From Acidimicrobiales bacterium (GTDB lineage: Bacteria; Actinomycetota; Acidimicrobiia; Acidimicrobiales; MedAcidi-G1), in NCBI GenBank assembly GCA_029577135.1, contig JARQPW010000010.1, positions 1 through 64,000 on the forward strand: a stretch of DNA of 64,000 nt. The letters are read 5' to 3'. Of the stretch, positions 8,703-16,570 are shown one piece after another. Position 1 is the stretch's first letter, and each line of letters begins with the position of its first letter. Below the pieces are notes generated by a model. That model had not been told where the DNA came from and searched no databases. It worked only from the letters and a program-made list of their open reading frames with translations. Both the position numbers and the translations under genes were made by a program.

Positions 8703-9380
8703 CTACTCACCTACCTCCCGGAAACTCAGATCCGAGAGTTCGCCCACACCCGACCGCTGTTCGCCGTTCCGTATGAATTCGACGTCGAACCGGGCACCGG
8801 GCCCATGCTCGGCGAGCAGTAGCCAGATGTCCTCCCGGGCGTAGATCGGTACGTGACCGAAGCGCACCAGGCGGTCACCTCGGGCCAGCCCGACCTGTTC
8901 AGCGAAGCTCCCGGCGTTCACCCGCAAGACCTCGATGCCCCAGTCCCGCTCCGCGTACAGCATCCCGGTACAACTCTTCGACGCTCCAAAGTAGTGGCGC
9001 TTGACGATCTGGCCGGTCTCGAGATAGAGGACAAGGTCGCGGAAGCCGTGCTCCCAGCCCAGACCGTTGGATACCGAGAACACCTCCGCCTCCTCTCCTT
9101 CACCGAAGGAGTCGCGGGTGATCGTGAGCCGGGTGCCGCCGGTGGTCGCTTCGAAGACGACGGTGAACTCGGCTCGGTCGGCGAGGTGATCGGCCTCCTG
9201 AGACCACCTCAGGAGGCGCATCGGATCGACCTCCAGAACCTTCTGGGTGTAGGGACCCTGTTCCGCTGCTCCCTCGGGGGGAGCCAACAGCCTGCTCAGC
9301 TCGTCGGGGTCGTTAAACGCTTTCCATGCCCGGGCTACGGGAACCCCCACCTCGAAATTCATCTGGTAGCGCCGGTTCAT
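8703..9380 (-). CDS. SRPBCC (AHSA1/START-like) domain fused to a PDZ domain
   Basis: 225 aa from ATG 9380, chosen because GGAGGGGGTG lies directly upstream and the protein then starts at MNRRYQMNFEVGVPVARAW, the usual beginning of an SRPBCC domain; a frame extending upstream to GTG 9599 is probably not translated. Residues about 1-125 resemble the AHSA1/polyketide-cyclase-like fold (AWKAFNDPDELSRLL, GGTRLTITRDSFG). Residues about 140-220 read like a PDZ domain (DWGIEVLRVNAGSFAEQVGLARGDRLVRFG). No membrane anchor is seen. The combination suggests a ligand- or lipid-binding module delivered to a C-terminal peptide target. Divergent from azlC, co-oriented with the amidohydrolase. Confidence 0.75.
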   Translation of the reverse strand: MNRRYQMNFEVGVPVARAWKAFNDPDELSRLLAPPEGAAEQGPYTQKVLEVDPMRLLRWSQEADHLADRAEFTVVFEATTGGTRLTITRDSFGEGEEAEVFSVSNGLGWEHGFRDLVLYLETGQIVKRHYFGASKSCTGMLYAERDWGIEVLRVNAGSFAEQVGLARGDRLVRFGHVPIYAREDIWLLLAEHGPGARFDVEFIRNGEQRSGVGELSDLSFREVGE

Positions 9381-9575
9381 CACCCCCTCCCGACCGGGCT
9401 GTTCATCGGTTGCAGTCAGTTGGCCTCGAGGAAGTCCACGACCGGACGGTAGCCCGACAACAGAAAATTGATTTGGCATGTCTTCCAGACTTCCTCTGAA
9501 AGACTTCAGCAATGAGTTCGAACGATGGTCAGGGGCTGCTAACTGACCTGGCCACCGCCTGACCGTCTGCCTTTC

Positions 9576-10250
9576 GTGAGCCTGATCCAGCGACCCCACC
9601 GCCGGGACGGGTTGGTGCTGGCCGTGGCGTGCGGACTCATCGGACTCCCGTACGGGGTGCTGGCGGACAGCGCCGGACTGACAATGGCCCAGGCAGTGGC
9701 CCTTTCGGTGTTCACCTTCGCCGGCTCATCTCAGTTTGCCTACGTGTCGGTGATCGGCGGGGGTGGCAACCCGGCCGCAGCGGTGGGTGGTGCCCTGTTG
9801 CTTGCAGCTCGCAACGCCCTCTACGGCCCGGTGGTCACCCCGGTGCTGAGAGGAGGGGCGTTCCGACGGGCGGTGGCAGCACAGTTCCTGACCGATGAGA
9901 CCGCTGCCATGGCCAGCGCCCAGGATGACCCCACCGATGCCCGCGACGCCTTCTGGTTCACCGGTCTGGCCATCATGTCCCTGTGGGTGGCGGGCACGGT
10001 GGCCGGGGTCCTCCTCGGGGGGAACCTCGACGATCCGGGCGCTTGGGGCCTTGACGCGGCCTTTCCTGCGGCGTTCGTGGCCCTGTTGGTGCCCCACCTT
10101 GCGACGCGTGCTGGACGGGTGACCGCTCTGATCGGGGCGGTCGTCGCTCTGGTGGCAGTACCCACCACCCCGGCGGGGGCGCCGATCCTCTTGGCCGCGC
10201 TGGCTGTGGGACCAGGGATGGCTGTGGCCGCTCGGAGGAGGTCGCTGTGA
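9576..10250 (+). CDS. azlC: AzlC-family branched-chain amino acid exporter, large subunit
   Basis: 224 aa from GTG 9576, the normal length for AzlC. It is an integral membrane protein with several hydrophobic segments (GLVLAVACGLIGLPYGVLA, VAGTVAGVLLGG, ALIGAVVALVAV). The signature segments are FTFAGSSQFAYVSVIGGG and AARNALYGPVVTP. AzlC works with the small AzlD subunit, which follows with a 4-bp GTGA overlap; the pair exports branched-chain amino acids or analogues in characterised members. The substrate here is inferred from family only. Confidence 0.85.
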   Translation: MSLIQRPHRRDGLVLAVACGLIGLPYGVLADSAGLTMAQAVALSVFTFAGSSQFAYVSVIGGGGNPAAAVGGALLLAARNALYGPVVTPVLRGGAFRRAVAAQFLTDETAAMASAQDDPTDARDAFWFTGLAIMSLWVAGTVAGVLLGGNLDDPGAWGLDAAFPAAFVALLVPHLATRAGRVTALIGAVVALVAVPTTPAGAPILLAALAVGPGMAVAARRRSL

Positions 10251-10543
10251 GCTGGACGGCACTGGTTGTTCTCTCCGCAGGGGCCTACGCCTTCAAGTTG
10301 GCAGGAGTGGTGGCCGGGGAGCGTTTCGCTGACCGACTGGCTCCGGTCACCACGCTGTTGCCGGCGGCTCTGTTCTCGGCCCTGGTAGTCACCATGGCGA
10401 TGGCCGACGGCCCGTCCCTCGTGGTTGACGCCCGGCTGATCGGGGTGGCGGCAGGGGTGCTGGCCGTGACCCGTCGGGCCCCCATGGTGGTGGTGATCAT
10501 GGTCGCCATGGCAGTCACCGCCCTTGTCAGGGTGGTGGCGTGA
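10247..10543 (+). CDS. azlD: AzlD-family exporter, small subunit
   Basis: 98 aa from GTG 10247, overlapping the end of azlC by 4 bp, typical of the AzlD partner. It has three to four hydrophobic helices (ALVVLSAGAYAFKLAG, LPAALFSALVVTMAMA, APMVVVIMVAMAVTALV). It completes the exporter with AzlC. The gene ends 40 bp before tRNA-like repeat copy C. Confidence 0.85.
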   Translation: MSWTALVVLSAGAYAFKLAGVVAGERFADRLAPVTTLLPAALFSALVVTMAMADGPSLVVDARLIGVAAGVLAVTRRAPMVVVIMVAMAVTALVRVVA

Positions 10544-10583
10544 GGCCAGAGTGTTTGGGCAGGTCAGAGGTCTTTGACTGAGC

Positions 10584-10629
10584 GATCAGGGGGACCGAAG
10601 GTCGGGAGCTCGAATCTCGGTGGCTCGAC
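10584..10629 (+). repeat. tRNA-3'-half-like repeat, copy C
   Basis: Matches copies A and B at 32 of 35 positions (10584-10618). Similarity to copy A continues upstream (gcaggtcag near 10559). It differs from A and B in the T-loop-like part (ctcgaat). The repeat is partly inside the 3' end of the HutH-like frame and supplies its last residues. Confidence 0.55.
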
Positions 10630-12097
10630 AGAAGAAAAAACGCAGTTGGGGGCGTGTTGCCGACAGTCGGCTCGATTCAGGCTCGGGAAGGGCGGCTGGT
10701 CCCGCGAGGGCCCCAATGACCGACTCTGCTGCTTCAACGATGGCCCCGTCGAGAACGATGGCTTCTACTGCGGCCAGTTCGAGGGCCAGGTATCGATCGG
10801 TTGCCGGCGGATCGACGTGAAGCCGAATCACCCGATGGACGGCGCCGGTACTCGCCCCCGGCTCGAGCGGCGCTCGGAAGTCGAGCCCGCGGCTGGCTGC
10901 GACAAGTTCCACCGCGAGCACCCGGGCTGTATTGGCGACAAGCCGTCGTAACTTGCGGGCTGCGCCCCAGCCCATCGAGACATGGTCTTCTTGGCCCGCC
11001 GACGTCGGCATCGAATCTATGCTCGCCGGAGCGGCGAGCCTGCGGTTCTCGGCGCAGATCCCGGCGACGGTGTAGTGGCCGCTCATCATGCCGGAGTTCA
11101 CGCCAGGATCGGCGGTCAGGAAGGCGGGTAGGCCTTCGGATCGTGTGGCGTCGAGCATTCGATCGATGCGGCGCTCCGCCATCGAGCACACGTCGGCGAG
11201 CGCGATTGCCAGGAAGTCGCACGCATACCCGAGGGGAGCTCCGTGGAAGTTGCCGCATGACTCGATGCGTCCGTCTGGCAGAACGACGGGGTTGTCGACT
11301 GCCGAATGCAGTTCGATGTCGGCTATCTCCTCGGCGTGGCGGAGCGTGTCGCGGGCAGGTCCGATGACCTGTGGCGTGCACCTCAAGGAGTACGCATCCT
11401 GCACGCGTGGGTCGTCGTAGCGGTGCGACGCCACGATCGGCGACCCCTCGAGGACGAGCGTCAGGTTCTTCGCGCTTGTCTTCTGACCCTGGTGCGGTCG
11501 CACGTCTTGTAGGTCCTCCGCGAAGGCGCGATTAATGCCGAGCAGCACCTCGACTGTCATCGCCGCAGCGATCTCGGCAGTCGCCAGCAGCCGGCGGGTG
11601 TCGTGGCACGCCAGGACGAGCATTCCGAGCATCCCGTCTGACCCGTTGATGAGTGATACGCCGTCCTTGGCCTCGAACTTGAGTGGCGCCATCCCATGCT
11701 CAGCCAGCGCCTCGGCAGCAGGCCGTAGTCCGGTATCGGCTATCACGAAACCCTCACCGCTCAGCACGAGAGCGACGTGGGCAAGGGGGGCGAGGTCGCC
11801 GCTGGCCCCCAGCGAGCCATGTTCGGGCACCAGCGGCAGGATCCCGGCGTTGAGCACGTCGAGGAGCGTCTGGACCACGACGAGCCGTGCTCCGGAGTAC
11901 CCCATCGCCAGGGTCCTGGCTCGCAGCAGCATCATCGCTCGGATCACTTCTGGTTCGACAGGGTCTCCCATGCCTGCGGCAAGGGCCCTGATGAGATTCT
12001 GTTGTAAGGCCTCGCGCTGGTCGCTCTCGATGAAAGTCTGCGCCAGCGACCCGAAGCCGGTTGTGATGCCGTACACGGCCTCGTCGCGTTCGATCAT
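10586..12097 (-). pseudogene. Aromatic amino acid (histidine) ammonia-lyase-like gene, 5'-truncated
   Basis: The open frame codes 503 aa and contains the Ala-Ser-Gly triad that forms the MIO cofactor (GSLGASGDLAPLAH, residues about 93-106) plus the conserved YGITTGFG tyrosine segment at residues 9-16. However, histidine ammonia-lyases normally carry about 45 residues before that segment. In-frame sequence upstream of ATG 12097 (CRRRAIVES) still looks homologous but has no usable start and soon loses similarity. The C-terminal about 20 residues run through tRNA-like repeat C and look foreign. If intact it would deaminate histidine to urocanate. I read it as a relic, though a shortened active lyase cannot be excluded. 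No hutU, hutI or hutG lies nearby. Confidence 0.65.
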
Positions 12098-12224
12098 CGA
12101 CTCGACGATTGCTCGGCGTCGACACGACGTACGAGCTTGCCGATCTCCCGGTGGCCCTCGAATCGCTGGACCAAGGTGGCACGAAGGGGAAAAAGGTGCT
12201 CCGAGTCGGCGAGAGGCCCCAGTC

Positions 12225-12311
12225 GTGACCGATGCTCTCCTCGCCGACTATCGCGTGCTCGATCTGACCAGAGTGTGATGTCGGGGCCATATTGCACGGC
12301 CATGCTGGCCG
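12225..12311 (+). pseudogene. Fragment of a family III CoA transferase N-terminus
   Basis: GTG 12225 opens VTDALLADYRVLDLTRV and hits TGA at 12276-12278. Two bases further, in another frame, follows MSGPYCTAMLA. Together these match the start of CaiB/BaiF-type CoA transferases (LAGxRVLDLTRVLAGPYCTMLLADLGA), so the stub is about 28 codons with a frameshift. It fuses at ATGCTGGCC directly into the livF-like relic, which shares those bases as its own start. Confidence 0.55.
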
Positions 12312-13030
12312 TCGAAAGCATGGACACGGGCCATGCGGGCGTTCCGGTCGTGCGCGGCCTGGACTAGCACCTCGATGAGGGTGAGGTGGTGGCCCTGCTC
12401 GGCCCTAACGGGGCCGGCAAGACCACCACTCTGTTGACCATCTCAGGCCTCATTCCGCTTCTCCGAGGGTCGATCACGGTTCTTGGTGAACCAGTTGACT
12501 CCCGCAACCCCCACCGGATGGCCCGCCTTGGTCTGGCCCATGTGGCCGAGGATCGTTCCCTGTTCTTCAACCTCACCGTTCAGGAAAACCTCAAGTTGGG
12601 GTTGAGATCCAGCCATCGGGAGCAGGAAGCAGGATTGGAACAGGCCCTTGAACTATTTCCCGCACTCCTTCCACTCATGGGTCGCCGATCCGGCCTGCTC
12701 TCGGGTGGCGAACAGCAGATGCTGGCTAGGGCCCGCGCCCTGATGTCCCAACCGAGGTTGCTGCTCGTCGATGAGATGAGTCTCGGTCTGGCTCCGATCG
12801 TCGTCGAACATCTTCTGCCCATCGTGCGCGACTTCGCCGACCGCACCGAGGCCGGGGTGCTCATCGTCGAGCAGCATGTCAATCTGGCCCTCGACATTTC
12901 CGACCGCGGATACGTTTTGAACCACGGTGAACTGGTCATGGAAGGTGTCGCCGCCAACCTGCTGGCCCGGCCGGACCTCCTTGAGGCCAGTTACCTGGGT
13001 GGAGACGTCGATCACGGGACGTCGGACTGA
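12302..13030 (+). pseudogene. LivF-like ABC transporter ATPase with in-frame TAG
   Basis: The frame begins MLAVESMDTGHAGVPVVRGLD and is stopped by TAG at 12365-12367 where relatives have Leu (one change from TTG). It then continues intact as [23 protein letters not shown] through Walker A (12401-12424), [15 protein letters not shown] and Walker B ([13 protein letters not shown]) to 13030. Translation from GTG 12386 would yield a 214-aa protein missing the first beta-strands. The closest family is the LivF subunit of branched-chain amino acid ABC importers. No matching permease or binding protein genes are adjacent. Together with the CoA-transferase stub and the truncated HutH it marks a decaying segment. 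Confidence 0.7.
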
Positions 13031-13134
13031 CTGACTTCAACAACCCCGATACCGGCCCAGCCAGTCGGGCGTCACCGGCAGCCACGCAGGCAGCCACGGG
13101 GGTGACACTCCCCGACATTCCCTGACAGCAGCCT

Positions 13135-13164
13135 GGAGGCCCTTCTAGCTGTCCTGCTGGTCGG
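13135..13164 (+). repeat. Short dispersed repeat, copy 1
   Basis: The 30 nt here (ggaggcccttctagctgtcc...) resemble 13951-13980 at about 25 of 30 positions. Both lie in non-coding sequence flanking the RDD gene. Significance is uncertain. Confidence 0.35.
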
Positions 13165-13206
13165 TCAGGAATCAGAGTCCGTCACCATGTAGCAGCGTTC
13201 TCCGCT

Positions 13207-13659
13207 TCAGTTCTGGATCGGGTTAGTTGGCTCAATCGAAACTGGCTCTGGCGAGGCTTCCACCTCTCTTGCGGCAGGTGGGCTCTCGGCCTCCGTGGCG
13301 TCCTTGAGGACCACTGCACTCGACCACTTGTCGACGAGGTTCTGGTTGCGACTGTCCCAAAGGGGCATGAACCAGAGGATCCCCAACGTGAGCAAGATCG
13401 CGAATATCGGAATGATCGCAAGGATTCCGCGCATCCAGAACATCCGACCGGTTCCAAGGGGCTTGTGCGTGCGCTCATCGACGACGGTGAGCGAGAGCAA
13501 CTTCTTCGCTGGCGTCTGCCCCTTCCCCGCTGTAGTCAGGGCCCAGAGTAACCAGCCGATCACGAGGGTGCAGATCAGAAGAACGGCCTCCAGGAAGTAG
13601 GAGCCGAGTCGAATACCCGGGCTTGCATACTCAACGTTCGAATCTGGTTTGGATGCCAT
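13207..13659 (-). CDS. RDD-family membrane protein
   Basis: 150 aa from ATG 13659 with AAGGATCGG upstream. The RDD domain covers residues about 12-120: SPGIRLGSYFLEAVLLICTL, the conserved GQTPAKKLLSLTVVD after the first helix pair, RGILAIIPIFAILLTLG and DKWSSAVV. Two to three transmembrane helices. The C-terminal 30 residues are acidic and Pro/Glu-rich. RDD proteins are membrane proteins of mostly unknown role; some affect ion or solute transport. Base composition is clearly lower in GC than the genes right of 14.7 kb. Monocistronic. Confidence 0.8.
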   Translation of the reverse strand: MASKPDSNVEYASPGIRLGSYFLEAVLLICTLVIGWLLWALTTAGKGQTPAKKLLSLTVVDERTHKPLGTGRMFWMRGILAIIPIFAILLTLGILWFMPLWDSRNQNLVDKWSSAVVLKDATEAESPPAAREVEASPEPVSIEPTNPIQN

Positions 13660-13761
13660 GGTTCCGATCCTTCCATATTGCGCCCGGCGACACCCCCGTC
13701 CCCACCATGACCACCGTGGCGCCTCGCCAAGGGGTTTCGATCCGCTTTACGGTCCGCCCCC

Positions 13762-13802
13762 GGGTCGCTAGCTCATCGGGTAGAGCAGGGGACTTTCAAA
13801 TC
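13762..13802 (+). repeat. tRNA 5'-half relic
   Basis: gggtcgc at 13762-13768 looks like an acceptor strand, TA-GCTC-ATCGGGTA-GAGC-A is a good D-arm, and GGGGA-CTTTCAA-ATC resembles an anticodon arm of the tRNA-Lys type, though the apparent anticodon would be TTC. The sequence then breaks into unrelated DNA and no GCGACCC acceptor strand follows. It is therefore half a tRNA, a likely scar of integration or excision. Confidence 0.5.
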
Positions 13803-13950
13803 ACAGAAACCTGTCTGCCTGGTCCGTTGAAGCCGTCGAGGCCCATTGTCTCCGGGGTTGGTGTCCGGGGAGTCGGTTCGTGTCCGTCCCGTGCCGTGCA
13901 TTCTGTGCAACGGATGCACAACGCGACTCCGACACTGCTGCAGCGTCCTC

Positions 13951-13980
13951 GGCAGGCCTTCTGGCTGTCCTGCTGGTCGT
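13951..13980 (+). repeat. Short dispersed repeat, copy 2
   Basis: ggcaggccttctggctgtcc... matches 13135-13164 with about five differences over 30 nt. It directly abuts the stop codon of the P-loop kinase-like gene. Confidence 0.35.
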
Positions 13981-13982
13981 GC

Positions 13983-14522
13983 CTATCGGACCTGCAGTTC
14001 GCCCGCTTCCATGTTCTTGCACACAACCGCAGCGGTCTGTGCTGCATCCAGGTGGGTGGAATCCACCACATGCTTCTCATACCCGTCGAGATGGGAGGTG
14101 AACTCGTCGTACATCTTGGCGAGCACCCCCTGCGTGATCGTCTTGGAACGCGAGCGGCTCCGTTCCACGTTCACATCACTGGCTGAGAGGAGGATGGCGT
14201 AGTGCCAGCCAACCCCGTGGTCGGCGAACGTTTCTGTGACGAGTTCCGCAAACCAGGGGCCGATGATCCCGTCCACCACCACTGAATACCCGCCCTTCGC
14301 GTATTCGACTGCAGCAGCCGTGATGACCCTCATCACGGTGGTGTTCTGCTCCTGTGACTCGAGCATCCAGGGTCTCAGGAAGCCGCTCCGAATGAACTCA
14401 TCCCAGAAGTAGTCCGTCCGCAGGTGGACGCTCAGGTCCCATCGGTCGGCGATGAGTGCCGCGACAGTGCTCTTACCGACCGCTGGAGGGCCGGTCAGCA
14501 CCAGAACATCGCCGTAGTTCAC
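13983..14522 (-). CDS. P-loop kinase-like ATP-binding protein (chloramphenicol phosphotransferase / AAA_33 type)
   Basis: 179 aa from GTG 14522; the frame extends to 14678 but the extra N-terminus is coded by the 55-bp repeat and looks spurious. Walker A is GPPAVGKST at residues about 11-19. The rest fits small single-domain nucleotide-dependent kinases: [25 protein letters not shown] (Walker B-like), [11 protein letters not shown]. Substrate unknown; related proteins phosphorylate small molecules, antibiotics or toxin targets. Lower GC than downstream genes; sits at the right margin of the patchy region. Confidence 0.65.
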   Translation of the reverse strand: MNYGDVLVLTGPPAVGKSTVAALIADRWDLSVHLRTDYFWDEFIRSGFLRPWMLESQEQNTTVMRVITAAAVEYAKGGYSVVVDGIIGPWFAELVTETFADHGVGWHYAILLSASDVNVERSRSRSKTITQGVLAKMYDEFTSHLDGYEKHVVDSTHLDAAQTAAVVCKNMEAGELQVR

Positions 14523-14575
14523 GATCCGACAAGTAGCCCTCGGTGGCCTGAACTCGTCTGGCCGAACCTGTACTT

Positions 14576-14630
14576 GCAGGCCGCGTGGAGGCCGCGAAAC
14601 ATCGCAGAGCACCCTGAGTTGACGCGAACC
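14576..14630 (+). repeat. 55-bp dispersed repeat, copy 2
   Basis: Gapless match to 6471-6525 (42 of 55 identical). It lies 90 bp before typA, at the point where base composition shifts to the GC-rich core-like sequence. Confidence 0.65.
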
Positions 14631-14707
14631 CTTGGGCAACCAGGACTGCGTAGTTCCCGCCCGGCGGGTATCGGTCACACGGACATCCCGGCACCACGAC
14701 CCGGCCG

Positions 14708-14713
14708 TAGCGT
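14708..14713 (+). promoter_or_regulatory. -10 element (TAGCGT) for leaderless typA
   Basis: TAGCGT ends 6 nt before GTG 14720, and no Shine-Dalgarno is present. This spacing matches the leaderless pattern seen at many starts in the window. Confidence 0.55.
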
Positions 14714-14719
14714 TCTTCC

Positions 14720-16552
14720 GTGGCCATCCGCTCCGACCTCCGCAACATCGCCGTCATCGCGCACGTCGACCACGGCAAGACCACGCTCGTCGACGCCCTG
14801 CTGCGCCAGTCCGGCGCCTTTTCCGCCCATGAGGAGGTCGCCGACCGGGTCATGGACTCCATGGACCTCGAGCGCGAGAAGGGCATCACGATCCTCGCCA
14901 AGAACGCCGCGATCCAGCGCGGCGACGTCAAGGTCAACATCGTCGACACCCCCGGCCACGCCGACTTCGGTGGCGAGGTCGAGCGGGCGCTCACCATGGT
15001 CGACGGCGTGCTGCTCCTCGTCGACGCCGCCGAGGGGCCCCGGCCCCAGACCCGGTTCGTGCTGCGCAAGGCCCTCGAGGTCGACCTGTCGATCGTGGTC
15101 GTGGTCAACAAGATCGACCGTCCCGACGCCCGCCTCGAGGCCGTCGTCGACGAGGTCTACGAACTGTTCCTCGACCTCGACGCCACCGAGGAGCAGATCG
15201 AGTTCCCGATCGTGTACACGGACGCCCGCGCCGGCAGCGCCACGCTCGACCCGGCGGTTCCCGGCACCGACCTGGGCCCCTTCTTCGACACGGTCCTCGA
15301 GCACGTGCCGCCGCCCTCGTATGACGAGGAGGCGCCGCTGCGGGCACACGTCACCAACCTGGACGCCTCGCCGTACCTGGGCCGGATCGCCGTCTGCCGC
15401 ATCGCCAGCGGGACCCTCCGCCAGGGTGCGCCCATCGCCTGGTGCCGCACCGACGGTTCGATCCAGTCGGCACGGATCGGCACGGTCACCGTCACCGAGG
15501 CGTTGGACCAGGTCGAGGTCGCCGAGGCCGGTCCCGGTGAGATCGCCTACGTCTCCGGGATCGATGGAGTCACCATCGGCGAGACCCTCGCCGACCCCGG
15601 GGATCCCCGTCCGCTGCCGGTCATCAGCGTCGACGAGCCCACGCTGTCCATGACGCTCGGCGTCAACACATCGCCGGTCGCCGGTGACGACGGCTCCAAG
15701 CTGACCGCCCGGCAGGTCAAGGCCCGCCTCGACGCCGAGCTCGTCGGCAACGTGTCGCTGCGGGTGCTGCCCACCGAGCGACCCGACACCTGGGAGGTCC
15801 AGGGCCGTGGCGAGCTCCAGTTGGCCGTGCTGGTCGAGACCATGCGCCGAGAGGGCTTTGAGCTCACCGTCGGCAAGCCGGCCGTCGTGCTGCGCAAGAT
15901 CGACGGCAGGGTCCACGAACCCACCGAGAACCTCTCGATCGACATCCCGGAGGAGTACGTCGGCGCCGTCACGCAGCTCCTCGGCGAGCGTCGGGCACGC
16001 ATGGTCGACATGGTCAACCACGGCACCGGCTGGGTGCGCCTCGACTACATCGTCGCCACCCGGGCGCTCATCGGCTTCCGCACCGAGTTCCTCACCGAGA
16101 CCCGAGGCACCGGGATGCTCCACCACGTGTTCGAGGGGTGGGAGTCGTGGATGGGGGAGCTCCGCACCCGGCCGACGGGCACGGTCGTCGCCGACCGCAC
16201 CGGCGCGGTCACCGCCTATGCCATCGCCGGAATCCAGGAGCGGGCAAGCCTCTTCGTGGGTCCGACCGACAAGGTCTACGCAGGGATGATCGTCGGCGAA
16301 ACCCCCCGGTCCGAGGACATGGACGTCAACATCTGCCGCGAGAAGAAGCTCACCAACGTGCGGGCGGCGGCGTCCGACGACACGATCCGCCTCACGCCGC
16401 CCCGCCGCCTGACGCTCGAGCAGGCGCTCGAGTTCATCGCCGATGACGAGTGCGTCGAGGTCACCCCGGGGGCCGTGCGCCTCCGCAAGGTTACGCTCGA
16501 CGCCGGCGAGCGGGCCCGCAGCCTCAAGCGCCTCAAGCACGCCCGCGTCTGA
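14720..16552 (+). CDS. typA: Translational GTPase TypA/BipA
   Basis: 610 aa, the normal length. The GTPase domain has G1 AHVDHGKTT (residues 14-22), G2/switch [12 protein letters not shown]3 DTPGHADFG and G4 NKID (near 128-131). Then follow a beta-barrel domain ([17 protein letters not shown]) and the EF-G-like domains III and V plus the TypA-specific C-terminal domain ([15 protein letters not shown]). TypA is a ribosome-binding GTPase needed for stress- and cold-dependent ribosome assembly and translation. GTG 14720 is supported by the leaderless-type -10 box. Codon use is strongly GC-biased, in contrast to the genes on its left. Confidence 0.95.
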   Translation: MAIRSDLRNIAVIAHVDHGKTTLVDALLRQSGAFSAHEEVADRVMDSMDLEREKGITILAKNAAIQRGDVKVNIVDTPGHADFGGEVERALTMVDGVLLLVDAAEGPRPQTRFVLRKALEVDLSIVVVVNKIDRPDARLEAVVDEVYELFLDLDATEEQIEFPIVYTDARAGSATLDPAVPGTDLGPFFDTVLEHVPPPSYDEEAPLRAHVTNLDASPYLGRIAVCRIASGTLRQGAPIAWCRTDGSIQSARIGTVTVTEALDQVEVAEAGPGEIAYVSGIDGVTIGETLADPGDPRPLPVISVDEPTLSMTLGVNTSPVAGDDGSKLTARQVKARLDAELVGNVSLRVLPTERPDTWEVQGRGELQLAVLVETMRREGFELTVGKPAVVLRKIDGRVHEPTENLSIDIPEEYVGAVTQLLGERRARMVDMVNHGTGWVRLDYIVATRALIGFRTEFLTETRGTGMLHHVFEGWESWMGELRTRPTGTVVADRTGAVTAYAIAGIQERASLFVGPTDKVYAGMIVGETPRSEDMDVNICREKKLTNVRAAASDDTIRLTPPRRLTLEQALEFIADDECVEVTPGAVRLRKVTLDAGERARSLKRLKHARV

Positions 16553-16570
16553 TCGGCGCAGGGGAACGCG

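Larger units (their letters stand above)
13660..13982. other. Intergenic region with tRNA relic, no gene
   Basis: This 323-bp gap shows no convincing coding frame. It contains the tRNA 5'-half relic (13762-13802) and the second copy of a 30-nt dispersed repeat (13951-13980). Confidence 0.55.

Noticed and set aside
6598-10629. Integron attC sites
   Set aside because: The repeats lack the paired R and L boxes of attC, no integrase gene is visible, and the T-arm-like structure fits a tRNA fragment better.
12365-12367. TAG read as pyrrolysine or other recoding in the livF-like gene
   Set aside because: The position is an ordinary Leu in relatives, one base from TTG, with no special element and several other signs of decay around it.
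13983-14678. 231-aa version of the P-loop kinase starting at 14678
   Set aside because: The first about 50 residues are encoded by the 55-bp dispersed repeat and are not part of the kinase fold; GTG 14522 is a better start.
14675-16540. 621-codon minus-strand frame
   Set aside because: Exactly antisense to typA; high GC third positions keep the complementary frame open.
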